Position numbers and translations under genes: made by a program. A model generated the notes under the pieces. It was not told where the DNA came from. It did not search any database and saw only the letters and a program-made list of their open reading frames with translations. 64,000 bases of DNA from DASRHT01 sp035650355 (GTDB lineage: Bacteria > Chloroflexota > Ktedonobacteria > Ktedonobacterales > Ktedonobacteraceae), in assembly GCA_035650355.1 (NCBI GenBank), contig DASRHT010000024.1, forward strand, positions 31,646 to 95,645, read 5' to 3'. Positions 55,149-63,453 of this stretch are shown one piece after another (positions within the stretch are counted from its first letter, which is position 1; every line of letters starts with the position of its first letter).

Positions 55149-55165
55149 CAACAAGAGATATAGAT

Positions 55166-55194
55166 ACTATACGTGAGGTTATAGCAATTGTCAA
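55166..55194 (-). promoter_or_regulatory. Sigma-70 promoter for the DUF6114-DUF6230 operon
   Basis: On the minus strand: TTGACA (55194-55189), a 17-base spacer and TATAGT (55171-55166). The operator just downstream would block the elongating or initiating polymerase. Confidence 0.8.
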
Positions 55195-55231
55195 GCTAGA
55201 GAGTACTAACGGCTTTGATCCCTCACGGGGT

Positions 55232-55831
55232 CTACAAGACCCCTAAGGCGCGGCGAATAAAGAGGATCGTTTCTGTAATATACGCTTCCGGTTTGCTCTC
55301 CTGGTTGTAAAGGTAGCATTCATCGGCGGAGTAGAAAACGAGGCCGACGATCAGCATGGCGGTGATTGGAGGATCGATGGCTGGGCTGATCGTGCCGCGT
55401 CCTTGCTGCTGGCGAATCAGATCGGCGATAAAGGCATAGTATGGTGCGAAGATGCGTTCACGTTCATTGGGAGCCTCGATCCAGTAGACGCCCGAATGGA
55501 TAATGCCCAGGACATCACGATGCTCCCCCATAATTTCGAAGGCGGCGCGCACACTTTTCTCCACAAACTCGCCAGCAGTTTCTGCCATCGCATATGCCTG
55601 GCTAATTGCCGCCGTAATTTGTTCCTGTATCTCTTCGGCAAGGGCAATTACCAGCAACACTTTTGAGGGGAAGTACAGGTAGAACGTGCCCTGGGCAACA
55701 CCCGCTCGTGAGACGATCTCTGAAATAGTAGTCGCGGCATACCCCTTCTCGGCAAAAATTTCGCGTGCGGCCTTGAGTAGTTCAGCGCGACGAGTGTTTT
55801 TGTTTCTGGTTGTCTGTGTCATAACCCGCAT
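55232..55831 (-). CDS. TetR-family transcriptional regulator
   Basis: 199 residues. The helix-turn-helix is standard (ELLKAAREIFAEKGYAATTISEIVSRAGVAQGTFYLYFPSKVLLVIALAEE). The C-terminal ligand domain is of the TetR_C class found with fatty-acid or efflux regulators. It is directly upstream of the operator and promoter of the DUF6114 run and transcribed in the same direction, so it most likely represses that run. No Shine-Dalgarno sequence precedes ATG 55831 or ATG 55822. Confidence 0.9.
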   Translation of the reverse strand: MRVMTQTTRNKNTRRAELLKAAREIFAEKGYAATTISEIVSRAGVAQGTFYLYFPSKVLLVIALAEEIQEQITAAISQAYAMAETAGEFVEKSVRAAFEIMGEHRDVLGIIHSGVYWIEAPNERERIFAPYYAFIADLIRQQQGRGTISPAIDPPITAMLIVGLVFYSADECYLYNQESKPEAYITETILFIRRALGVL

Positions 55832-56389
55832 CTAGCACTATATATTCGGTCAATTGTTGTTACAGGATAGCACAGGAAGCCATAAGAAAGCAATATGGGG
55901 TTTTAAGGGGCGCAGGGCTTCTCCAAAGTCACTGCACACTCTGATTCCTCGCGCCTTCGGCGCTCACAGGGAGAGGAAGGTGCTATTCGCCGCCGCAGGC
56001 AGCAGACGATACTCGCATATATTTTTAGCATCCTAAGGATTTTTGTTACAAAACAATCATCTATATAATTCAATAAATGATCTGAATAAATCGGTAGAAA
56101 ATAAATAAGATGAATAAAAGGAATGATGATAGGGTTGTTTTATAAAATAATAACCTTTTAATATTGACGCGACAAAATAATGTTATGTATACTTTGATTA
56201 CCTCGGTCGCGTTGGTATGTTTGGCATCAGTACTGCTCAGTGCTGGTAAATGAACATGTCCCTATCTGACGGATGAGGTTCAACGGTAGCGTCCTCTTAA
56301 TGTACATTATTTGGAGATAGTCTCCCTTACTGCGTCCTCTTGAGAAGTAAAGATAGTGTAGCTGTGTAGAAAATGCAGAGGAGCATGTT
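55832..56389. other. Long gap with promoter and leader of the amine oxidase gene
   Basis: The first 200 bases hold a GCGCC-TTC-GGCGC hairpin near 55950 and otherwise nothing I recognise. Bases 56030-56210 are strongly AT-rich and carry the promoter at 56164-56193. The leader (about 190 bases) contains GCGTCCTCTT twice (56289-56298 and 56332-56341). I do not recognise a riboswitch and see no gene. Confidence 0.5.
56164..56193 (+). promoter_or_regulatory. Sigma-70-type promoter for the amine oxidase operon
   Basis: TTGACG (56164-56169), an 18-base spacer and TATACT (56188-56193). Confidence 0.6.
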
Positions 56390-58333
56390 ATGGCCGACAT
56401 GTATGAAGCGATTCGGGCGAGAACTCCCTCAGCCACTATTCTTCATCCGCTAGACCCTCTGGTGGCTGAAGAGATTACAGACGCGGTTGATATCATACGA
56501 ACTGAGCGCAAGCTGGGCGAGCATGTTCGTTTTGTGTCAGTGGCGCTGCATGAACCCCTCAAGAATGTCGTTCTCAGCTTTAAAAAGGGCGATTCAATCA
56601 CGCGAGAAGCGTTCATGATCTTGCTCGATAACAGCGATGGATCAGCTTATGAAGCGGTCGTATCGCTTACTGAAGGGAAAGTGACTTCGTGGCGTCACAT
56701 TCCCGGCGTTCAACCTCCCATTATGCTTGATGAATTCTTTGAGTGCGAGCGTGTTGTAAAAGCTCATCCTGATTTCCAGACCGCGTTGCGCAAGCGTGGG
56801 ATTACGGACTTTGATCTTGTGATGGTTGATCCCTGGTCCGCCGGCAACTACGGTACTGAGGAGGAGAATACCCGGCGACTCTCGCGCGCCCTATCGTGGG
56901 TGCGCTCCGATCCTGCTGATAACGGCTATGCTCGCCCCATTGAAGGCGTGCTGGCCCTGGTAGACCTCAATAAAATGGAGGTCATCAGAATCGAGGATAC
57001 CGGGGTTGTGCCCTTGCCTCCTGAAGCTGGTAATTACACTGCTGAAGCAGTAAAGCAGCTCCGTACAGACCTCAAAGAGCTGGCGATCAATCAGCCTGAT
57101 GGACCGAGTTTTAGCATCGAGGGCAATGAGGTTCACTGGCAGAAATGGCGTTTCCGCGTCGGCTTTACGCCACGAGAAGGCCTTGTCCTGCACACTGTCA
57201 CTTATGAGGATCAGGGGCGGGAGCGGCCCGTGCTGTACCGCGCTTCGCTCGCGGAGATGGTAGTTCCTTATGGCGATCCCACGATCAACAACTACCGAAA
57301 AAATGCGTTTGACGTGGGCGAGTATGGCGTGGGCATGCTGGCAAACTCCCTGGAGCTGGGCTGCGATTGCCTGGGGCATATCCATTACTTCGATGCTGCA
57401 ATGACCGATAGCCGTGGTAATGCAGTGAAAATGCCCAAAGTTGTCTGCCTGCACGAAGAGGACTTCGGCATTCTCTGGAAACATATCGACTGGCGCAACA
57501 ACCAGACCGAAGTGCGCAGATCAAGGCGTCTTGTTATTTCGTTCATTGCCACCGTAGGTAATTATGAGTATGGCTTCTTCTGGTATTTCTATCAGGATGG
57601 CAACATTCAGTTTGAGATCAAGCTGACGGGCATTATGAATACCGGCGCGTTCCTGCCGGGCGAGAAGCCTGAGTATGGACAACTCGTCGCACCACAGTTG
57701 AATGCTCCGATTCACCAGCATTTCTTCAGCGTGCGGCTCGATGCGATGATTGATGGCGTGAATAACTCTGTCTATGAAGTCAATACTGAGGCCGTCCCGG
57801 TGGGACCGGAAAACCCTCACGGCAACGCGTTCCACGCTATATCAACGCTTCTTTCCACCGAGAGCGAAGCGCAGAGAATCATTAATCCTCTATCGGCGCG
57901 GTACTGGAAAGTGGTCAATCCTGCGGTGAAGAATCATGTGGGAGAGCCTGTTGCCTATAAATTGATGCCAGGAGAAAATGTTCTGCCTTTCGCTCATCCT
58001 GAGTCAAGCGTGATGAAACGAGCTACCTTCACTACCAGGCATCTCTGGGTGACCCCATATAGCCGTGAAGAAAATTATCCCGCGGGCACCTATCCCAACC
58101 AGCATCCAGGGGGAGCCGGGTTGCCCGAGTGGACGAAGGCCAATCGTTCTGTTGAAAACACTGATGTCGTGCTCTGGTACACCATCGGCGCTCACCATAT
58201 TCCTCGTCCAGAAGATTGGCCCGTTATGCCTGTTGGCTATATCGGCTTCATGCTAAAGCCTGTGGGCTTCTTTGACCGCAATCCCGGGCTTGATGTCCCA
58301 CCTCCTGCTCATGGACATTCTTGCGAATGCTAG
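56390..58333 (+). CDS. Copper-containing primary amine oxidase
   Basis: 647 residues, the length of bacterial and plant-type copper amine oxidases. The cofactor Tyr is in VGNYEYG (the first Tyr becomes topaquinone). Copper ligands include HQHFFSVRLD and a later His; the catalytic-base Asp lies in NAFDVGEYGVG. It oxidises primary amines to aldehydes, ammonia and H2O2. No signal peptide is present, so it is probably cytoplasmic. ATG 56390 follows GAGGAG. The permease gene 98 bases downstream suggests uptake of its amine substrate. Confidence 0.95.
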   Translation: MADMYEAIRARTPSATILHPLDPLVAEEITDAVDIIRTERKLGEHVRFVSVALHEPLKNVVLSFKKGDSITREAFMILLDNSDGSAYEAVVSLTEGKVTSWRHIPGVQPPIMLDEFFECERVVKAHPDFQTALRKRGITDFDLVMVDPWSAGNYGTEEENTRRLSRALSWVRSDPADNGYARPIEGVLALVDLNKMEVIRIEDTGVVPLPPEAGNYTAEAVKQLRTDLKELAINQPDGPSFSIEGNEVHWQKWRFRVGFTPREGLVLHTVTYEDQGRERPVLYRASLAEMVVPYGDPTINNYRKNAFDVGEYGVGMLANSLELGCDCLGHIHYFDAAMTDSRGNAVKMPKVVCLHEEDFGILWKHIDWRNNQTEVRRSRRLVISFIATVGNYEYGFFWYFYQDGNIQFEIKLTGIMNTGAFLPGEKPEYGQLVAPQLNAPIHQHFFSVRLDAMIDGVNNSVYEVNTEAVPVGPENPHGNAFHAISTLLSTESEAQRIINPLSARYWKVVNPAVKNHVGEPVAYKLMPGENVLPFAHPESSVMKRATFTTRHLWVTPYSREENYPAGTYPNQHPGGAGLPEWTKANRSVENTDVVLWYTIGAHHIPRPEDWPVMPVGYIGFMLKPVGFFDRNPGLDVPPPAHGHSCEC

Positions 58334-58342
58334 CGCCCTGGC

Positions 58343-58375
58343 AGGCTGGCGCAATAACTATTTTTGCGCCAGCCT
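58343..58375 (+). terminator. Hairpin between amine oxidase and permease genes
   Basis: A perfect 12-bp stem pairs 58343-58354 with 58364-58375 around a 9-base loop, with T-rich sequence inside the loop rather than after the stem. It may lower read-through into the permease gene. Confidence 0.5.
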
Positions 58376-58431
58376 CCGTCTATTCTCAAGTTGTGTTTGC
58401 CAGCTCTATTTAACAAGAGAGGACCAGACGA

Positions 58432-59946
58432 ATGTCCGAGATCGTAAAAGGGGATTCTGGCGCTCAGGAGCCTGTACCCTCAACCATCGCTATCACCACG
58501 ACTGAAGACACTGCTCTGCGAAAGGACGCCCTCGGTTTATCCGAAGTGCTGTTCCAGTCGATCACGGCTATGGCTCCAGCGGCGGCTGTAGCGACCGCTC
58601 TTTCCCCTGCCGTCGGCTTTGCAGGAGCCTCACTGCCGCTGGCTGTGCTGCTTGCCACCATAGCTTGCGCTTTTATTGCGGCAAGCATCGGCCAACTGGC
58701 GATCCATATCCCCTCTGCTGGCGGAATGTATACGTACATTAGTCAGGCTATGGGGGCGAAGATCGGTTTCCTGTCCGCCTGGACGTTTTTACTTGCTCAG
58801 CCACTACTCTTACCCCTGGTCGCGTTGATCTGGGGGCCGTATGCGGAGGATCTTTTCAAGCTTCTCACGGGCGTTGATATCCCCTGGTATCTCTGGACGA
58901 TTCTGGGCATTATCCTGGTATTCGCTCTAACGTACTATGGTATCAAACTTTCGGCTGATGCGAGCGTGATCCTGGGCGCGATTGAGATTGTGATCATTCT
59001 GTCGTTGAGCTTCACCATGATCTTTGTTTCCAGTCAAAGTAACACGCTCTCCGTCTTTACCCCAGTGCATAGTGTGCTGGGTGGCTTAGGCGGCTGGGTT
59101 GGCATTTTCCAGGGGATGATTTTCGCATTCCTGGCCTTCGTCGGCTTTGAGACGGCGGCGCCACTGGGGGAGGAAACCCACAACCCGAAACGGAATATTC
59201 CGCGCGCTGTGGTATATTCGGCTATTGGCATCGGCCTGCTCTATACGCTGGCCTCGTATGCCGGTATGATCGGCTGGGGTATTCCTAAAATCGCTGGCTA
59301 CGCTGCCTCGGCGGCTCCCTGGGCGGATCTGGCTACGCGCTATTGGGGAACGGTTGGACCCGTGATTGTTAGCTTCGCCATCCTGAACAGCGCCGTCGGC
59401 AATGGCAATGCGGGCATTAATGCAACCACGCGTGTCGCCTACGCGATGGGTCGCATCGGGACTTTGCCATCCTTTTTTGCCAGGCTCTCAAAGCATCGCA
59501 CGCCGAGCTTTGGCATCATGTTCCACACGACGATGGCGCTTGTGGTCTCCATCGGCTGCGGGCTGATCTTTGGCGTCGCTAATGCTTTCGGTCTGATCGG
59601 AACAATCCTGACGCTTGGATTGGTGTTACTCTATATCGCTTCCTGTGTCGCTTCCTTCACCTACTACCGTAGTAAGCGCCCACAGGACTTCCGCATCGTG
59701 CAGCATGTGATTGTGCCGACGATACCACTGATTATCCTGCTCTTTGTAGTGGCTGCTCAGGTGTATCCCGTGCCTCCTTATCCGCTCAATCTGGCAGTGC
59801 CAATTCTGATTGTCTGGATATTGATTGGCGTTGGATACATGATGTATCTGGCACGTACTAAGCCAGCCGCGCTTGAGCGTGGTAAGGATGTTTATCTAAA
59901 GGATCTGGAGACCGAGCCGACCGACCTGGCACGCACGCTATTATAA
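58432..59946 (+). CDS. APC-superfamily amino acid/amine permease
   Basis: 504 residues, 12-13 membrane helices. The N-terminal helix region LGLSEVLFQSITAMAPAAAVATALSPAVGFAG and the FVGFETAAPLGEETHNPKRNIPRAV block are APC permease motifs. ATG 58432 follows GAGAGGA. Its position after the amine oxidase gene points to import of an amine or amino acid; substrate not readable. Confidence 0.9.
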   Translation: MSEIVKGDSGAQEPVPSTIAITTTEDTALRKDALGLSEVLFQSITAMAPAAAVATALSPAVGFAGASLPLAVLLATIACAFIAASIGQLAIHIPSAGGMYTYISQAMGAKIGFLSAWTFLLAQPLLLPLVALIWGPYAEDLFKLLTGVDIPWYLWTILGIILVFALTYYGIKLSADASVILGAIEIVIILSLSFTMIFVSSQSNTLSVFTPVHSVLGGLGGWVGIFQGMIFAFLAFVGFETAAPLGEETHNPKRNIPRAVVYSAIGIGLLYTLASYAGMIGWGIPKIAGYAASAAPWADLATRYWGTVGPVIVSFAILNSAVGNGNAGINATTRVAYAMGRIGTLPSFFARLSKHRTPSFGIMFHTTMALVVSIGCGLIFGVANAFGLIGTILTLGLVLLYIASCVASFTYYRSKRPQDFRIVQHVIVPTIPLIILLFVVAAQVYPVPPYPLNLAVPILIVWILIGVGYMMYLARTKPAALERGKDVYLKDLETEPTDLARTLL

Positions 59947-59971
59947 CACTGGCTGGTTGAAGGGAAAGGCA

Positions 59972-60008
59972 CTCTGGGGAGAACTTCTCTCAGAAGCTCT
60001 CCCCAGAG
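59972..60008. terminator. Bidirectional terminator between permease and patatin genes
   Basis: CTCTGGGGAGA (59972-59982) pairs with TCTCCCCAGAG (59998-60008); a further 5-bp stem closes the inside after one mismatch. It lies between two convergent genes. Confidence 0.7.
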
Positions 60009-60019
60009 CGATCCATCGG

Positions 60020-62002
60020 CTAGATGGGCGGCGTGACGCGCAGAACGGGATCGGGCATGGGAGGATCGGCGTGGAAGAAGCTGGGCTTGCCCCATCGCTC
60101 AGCCGCCTGCCGCCACGCACACATCACGGTTTCCAGGTCTTTGATGCGCAACAGAGCTTCATTACACCAGGGTTCATTGTGGCAGTAGGGGTAGCCCGAA
60201 CCATCTGCCGTCACCAGCTTTAAGCGTGCTGCAACATCAGGGGCGTTGGTGAGAACGCTCTCCATACCCTCGATATTCTCTTCCAATTGGCCCATCAATA
60301 CCAGGAAGCGCACCCACCAGTGATGGTCGAAGTTGAAAGTCTCCGGGTTAGAAAGTATCTGTCCCGCCTCCTTCCCTTTCTCCACCACCTGCTCAATAAT
60401 CGGAGAAGGCATGGCAAGGTTTAGCCCTCCCTGGTTATCATCAAGGCGGATCTGGGCGACGCGCTCGCGGTAACTTGGCAAGTTAGCCTGCATCGTATCG
60501 CGGTAGTTCTGGGATGTGCCGAAGATGGCACTCAAAAATGGGAAGAGTTGATTGATATCAGTCCATTCGGGATCTGGCCGGTCTTCTGCTGGTGGCAGAT
60601 AGACGCTCTGGCCGATGGCTTGCGCGAGGGCAGCGGTAGATCTCCGTGAACTGTCAGGCTCAATCGTGCTGGTCGCGGCAGACATTTTAGTCAGGTTAAT
60701 GCCAAAAGTGGGATGGGTTGGCAGCCAATCGTCAAAAAATTGGATTGGAAAGTTGCTACAAATCCCCCCATCGCTAAACCAGTTTTTTTGCAGGTGGAGT
60801 TCTGGGTCCAGATGGAAATTCGGGTCCTGCGTCGGAAACTTTCCTTCGCGCCATGCGTTATATGTCGCCGTGCTGACGGTATAGAGCGGCACGGCGCTCA
60901 AAAGCAGCGGAAAGCTGAGGCTCAGGCGCGCACCAAAGACTACTGGGATTTGCTCTTGATCGGGAAGAAAGTAGTAGTCTTTGGGAAGGATTCTCGGCGG
61001 TACGGGATAATCCTGATCCTCACATGGCGCTTGGGCAAGCAGGTGTTTGACAACATAATCAGGAAAAAGCTGCTGCATGTCGCTTTTCCTATATATGAAG
61101 TTTTTTAGCTTTTCTGGCAGCACATATGGTTGTCCATGGCTCAGATTGGACGTTACCATTTTGAGGTTAATATCTTTCTCGCTCAATTTGCCAAAGGTGA
61201 GCGGGCTGCTCTGTGGTGGTAGTCCGGCCATGTTGTCGATAACATCGCTTAACCAGTCGGTGAGATTGGTGCCATCGGGTTGCGCGCTATGCCCTGTACA
61301 AATACCAAAGTAGTTGTCGGGCATCTTTTGGGTGATCTGTTCAGAGACAGCGAAAAGCGTCGTGACAATGCGACCAATCCACATGCCGAGCCAGCCAATA
61401 ACCAGACTGTACAGCAAAGCGAAGAACAGGAATGAGGCCGGGAGGAGCCAGAGGTTGCGCGCACCGCCGAAAATCGCCGCTATCCCCATTACTGTCAACG
61501 CGGAGATGATAGCCAGAAACGTTGCGACAAGGATGCCGCCGCCAATGCCCGTACGCCCCCCATCCTGAAATTGCTTATTCGAGCCGTTCCACTTTCGAAT
61601 CAAGCGACTGGCGGTAAGCAATGCTGTAGACGGTATGGCGGGTGCCAGACGTTGCACGATCCGCAGAAAAAAGGGCAACTGGTTGAGTTCAGCCGGATCG
61701 TCCTTGCGGTCCGTTGCGGCATTGAGAATATCTAGCAGAATCTGGGTGTCGGCTGTGGCCTGGAAAAGATTGCGCAAGTGGTCGTCCTGGCTCAACCACT
61801 TTCGCACATCCTGGAGGCGGTCAAATCCCCCCTGCTCACGGTTATACTCGGCGGCAGCCGTGCCTGCGGCAGCAATGGCACCCGCCGATGTGCCACCGAT
61901 GCTTTCAAAGGTGTAGGTTTTCTGTAGTTCCAGGACGGCAGGAGGGTAGACAATCCCGCTGGTAATGCCCCCCTTCATCACCAGATCACATTTCTTTACC
62001 AT
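60020..62002 (-). CDS. Patatin-like phospholipase with membrane segments
   Basis: 660 residues. The N-terminus LVMKGGITSGIVYPPAVLEL is the oxyanion loop, GGTSAGA (about 36-42) holds the catalytic Ser, and FSDGGICSN near 415 supplies the Asp of the Ser-Asp dyad. Two adjacent hydrophobic segments (about 155-178 and 184-210) interrupt the domain, so the enzyme is probably membrane-bound. It would hydrolyse acyl lipids. The ATG follows AAAGGAGC. A large C-terminal extension from about 470 has no recognised motif. Confidence 0.9.
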   Translation of the reverse strand: MVKKCDLVMKGGITSGIVYPPAVLELQKTYTFESIGGTSAGAIAAAGTAAAEYNREQGGFDRLQDVRKWLSQDDHLRNLFQATADTQILLDILNAATDRKDDPAELNQLPFFLRIVQRLAPAIPSTALLTASRLIRKWNGSNKQFQDGGRTGIGGGILVATFLAIISALTVMGIAAIFGGARNLWLLPASFLFFALLYSLVIGWLGMWIGRIVTTLFAVSEQITQKMPDNYFGICTGHSAQPDGTNLTDWLSDVIDNMAGLPPQSSPLTFGKLSEKDINLKMVTSNLSHGQPYVLPEKLKNFIYRKSDMQQLFPDYVVKHLLAQAPCEDQDYPVPPRILPKDYYFLPDQEQIPVVFGARLSLSFPLLLSAVPLYTVSTATYNAWREGKFPTQDPNFHLDPELHLQKNWFSDGGICSNFPIQFFDDWLPTHPTFGINLTKMSAATSTIEPDSSRRSTAALAQAIGQSVYLPPAEDRPDPEWTDINQLFPFLSAIFGTSQNYRDTMQANLPSYRERVAQIRLDDNQGGLNLAMPSPIIEQVVEKGKEAGQILSNPETFNFDHHWWVRFLVLMGQLEENIEGMESVLTNAPDVAARLKLVTADGSGYPYCHNEPWCNEALLRIKDLETVMCAWRQAAERWGKPSFFHADPPMPDPVLRVTPPI

Positions 62003-62361
62003 GAGGAAGGCTCCTTTGATATGATGCCGCTTGAAATGATGCTATTTCTATTATACTACCTAAAGTGGTGTGATCATCATTAAGTGCATGCATTTTTGCT
62101 GGTATATGATAAACGTTCCAGCGTACTATTTTTAACTGATGATGTTGCGCACTCTAAGTAGGTAGACAAAAGAAACTGGAAGCGGGGTCCAGGGGCGGCT
62201 GCCCCTGGTGGGGCACCGGGTACCCCCGATTTTTCTCATTTTTTCATGGAGACCTACTTAGCGGGTTATTCTGGGGAAAGACTTGTCGCTCAGGTTTACC
62301 TTTATGCTAGAATAGGAGAAAACGCGCTGATCCAATCTCGAAGAAAAGAGGAGATTTACGC
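62003..62361. other. Gap with a nested palindromic element before the selenoprotein candidate
   Basis: The 359 bases hold the promoter region of the patatin gene, the palindromic element at 62154-62261, and a possible -10 box (TAGAAT near 62308) for the plus-strand gene. No gene is seen. Confidence 0.5.
62154..62261. repeat. MITE-like element with 10-bp terminal inverted repeats
   Basis: CTAAGTAGGT (62154-62163) and its exact complement ACCTACTTAG (62252-62261) enclose 88 bases with inner palindromes (CCAGGGGC/GCCCCTGG near 62192-62211, then GGGGCACCGGGTACCCC). The size and nested symmetry fit a small non-coding mobile element. Confidence 0.55.
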
Positions 62362-62892
62362 ATGCCGCGCATCCCTCCCGATGAACATGTACAGCTATTT
62401 TCGGAAGAAGCGGCGGGTAGCTCTACCATGTCTACCCTGTTTCGCGTCATGAATCACCGTCCCGCAATTATGCAGCACGCCAGGGAGCTGGTCGAGGCTA
62501 CTATGAGAGATGGGACGGTTGATCTAAAACTAAAAGAGCTGCTGGCGATCCGCGTCTCGCAGGTTAACCACTGCTCCTATTGAATGGCTGCGCATACTGC
62601 TTTGGCAAAGCAGCTCGGAGTAAGTGAGCAACTGCTGGACGCGCTCTATCACATTGACCAGCATCGTCATCTTTTTACTGCGTCAGAGCTGGCAGCCCTG
62701 CGCTACGCTGAGATTATGACGACGAGCGCACGCGCGGTGGATGAGGAGCTATGGGACGAACTACAATCCCATTTTGACGACGGGGAACTGGTGGAAATCA
62801 CCACCGTGATCGGGCTGTTCAACTTCTTTAACCGTTTCGCGGACGCCCTCCAGATCGATCCGCCTCCAATGGGCAAAGCCAGAGGCCAATAA
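62362..62892 (+). CDS. Carboxymuconolactone decarboxylase/AhpD-family protein, candidate selenoprotein
   Basis: One frame of 176 residues interrupted only by TGA at 62581-62583 (codon 74). The sequence around it reads VNHCSY-TGA-MAAHTALAKQLGVS. In AhpD/CMD proteins this site is C-x-x-C-x-x-x-H, so the TGA falls exactly on the second redox Cys (Cys71-x-x-74-x-x-x-His78). The second half (LFTASELAALRYAEIMT; LVEITTVIGLFNFFNRFADALQID) is an intact family C-terminus in the same frame. A hairpin of bacterial SECIS form follows. Selenocysteine at 74 is the best reading; a nonsense mutation of TGC or TGT is the alternative. ATG 62362 follows GAGGAG. Expected activity: thiol- or selenol-based peroxide reduction. 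Confidence 0.8.
62597..62613 (+). promoter_or_regulatory. Candidate bacterial SECIS element
   Basis: CTGCTTT (62597-62603) pairs with AAAGCAG (62607-62613) around the 3-base loop GGC. The loop starts 20 bases after the TGA and opens with G, which meets the usual bacterial SECIS rules for stem length, loop and distance. Confidence 0.65.
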
Positions 62893-62912
62893 TATCATAA
62901 GGAATGATTACC

Positions 62913-63152
62913 ATGTCAGACAACGAAAACAAGCTACCAGCTCTCTTGAACGATCTGCGGGAACTGCGAACCTATCTGCACGGGCGTGGTGAGAAGACGC
63001 ACGCGCTCTCGCTCAAATTCGCCGAGAATGCCAGGAAAGACTCCTCGAACCGCGAATTCGATCTCAACCAGTCGCGCATGCTGGATTATCAGCACCACCT
63101 CTGGCACGAGATCGGGAACCTGGTAGATAAACTGATAAAGCAGTATGAGTAA
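62913..63152 (+). CDS. Small helical hypothetical protein
   Basis: 79 residues, highly charged and helical (LPALLNDLRELRTYLHGRGEKTHALSLKFAENARKD; YQHHLWHEIGNLVDKLIKQYE). ATG 62913 has AAGGA 9 bases upstream; ATG 62904 is too close to it. It follows the selenoprotein candidate by 20 bases and probably shares its transcript. I do not recognise the family. Confidence 0.65.
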   Translation: MSDNENKLPALLNDLRELRTYLHGRGEKTHALSLKFAENARKDSSNREFDLNQSRMLDYQHHLWHEIGNLVDKLIKQYE

Positions 63153-63453
63153 GGTATAGATCGTCCCTCTTAGCTTAATCTAGCGGTATAACCAATTTCC
63201 AGGACTTTTAGAAAAAGAGTCTCAAAACGCTTGACATTGCGCAATACCTGTGCCATAATGACAATGTCATCGATGTGCAAGGGTATGTAACCTCTGGTTA
63301 ACAAACCTCCCACACGATTTATCCCAAAAGCAACGCTTTTAGGGGATTTATGTCCTGTAAAAAGGCATGATGTACATTCACAATTGAATAAACTTCTTAC
63401 TTCAATTTTGCCGTAGGGCAAATGAGAAACAGAGAGAAACTCAAACAAGAAGA
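63153..63453. other. Leader region of the 23S rRNA gene
   Basis: Holds a strong promoter (63231-63259) and a 6-bp hairpin AAAAGC-AAC-GCTTTT near 63326-63340. No 16S rRNA or tRNA gene is seen here. Confidence 0.6.
63231..63259 (+). promoter_or_regulatory. Sigma-70 promoter for the 23S rRNA gene
   Basis: TTGACA (63231-63236), a 17-base spacer and CATAAT (63254-63259), about 190 bases before the mature rRNA. Confidence 0.8.

Noticed and set aside
62362..62583. Two separate genes (62362-62583 and 62584-62892)
   Set aside because: Both parts are in one frame and together make one CMD/AhpD domain; the second part has no ribosome binding site of its own. A single gene with recoded TGA, or a pseudogene, is more likely.
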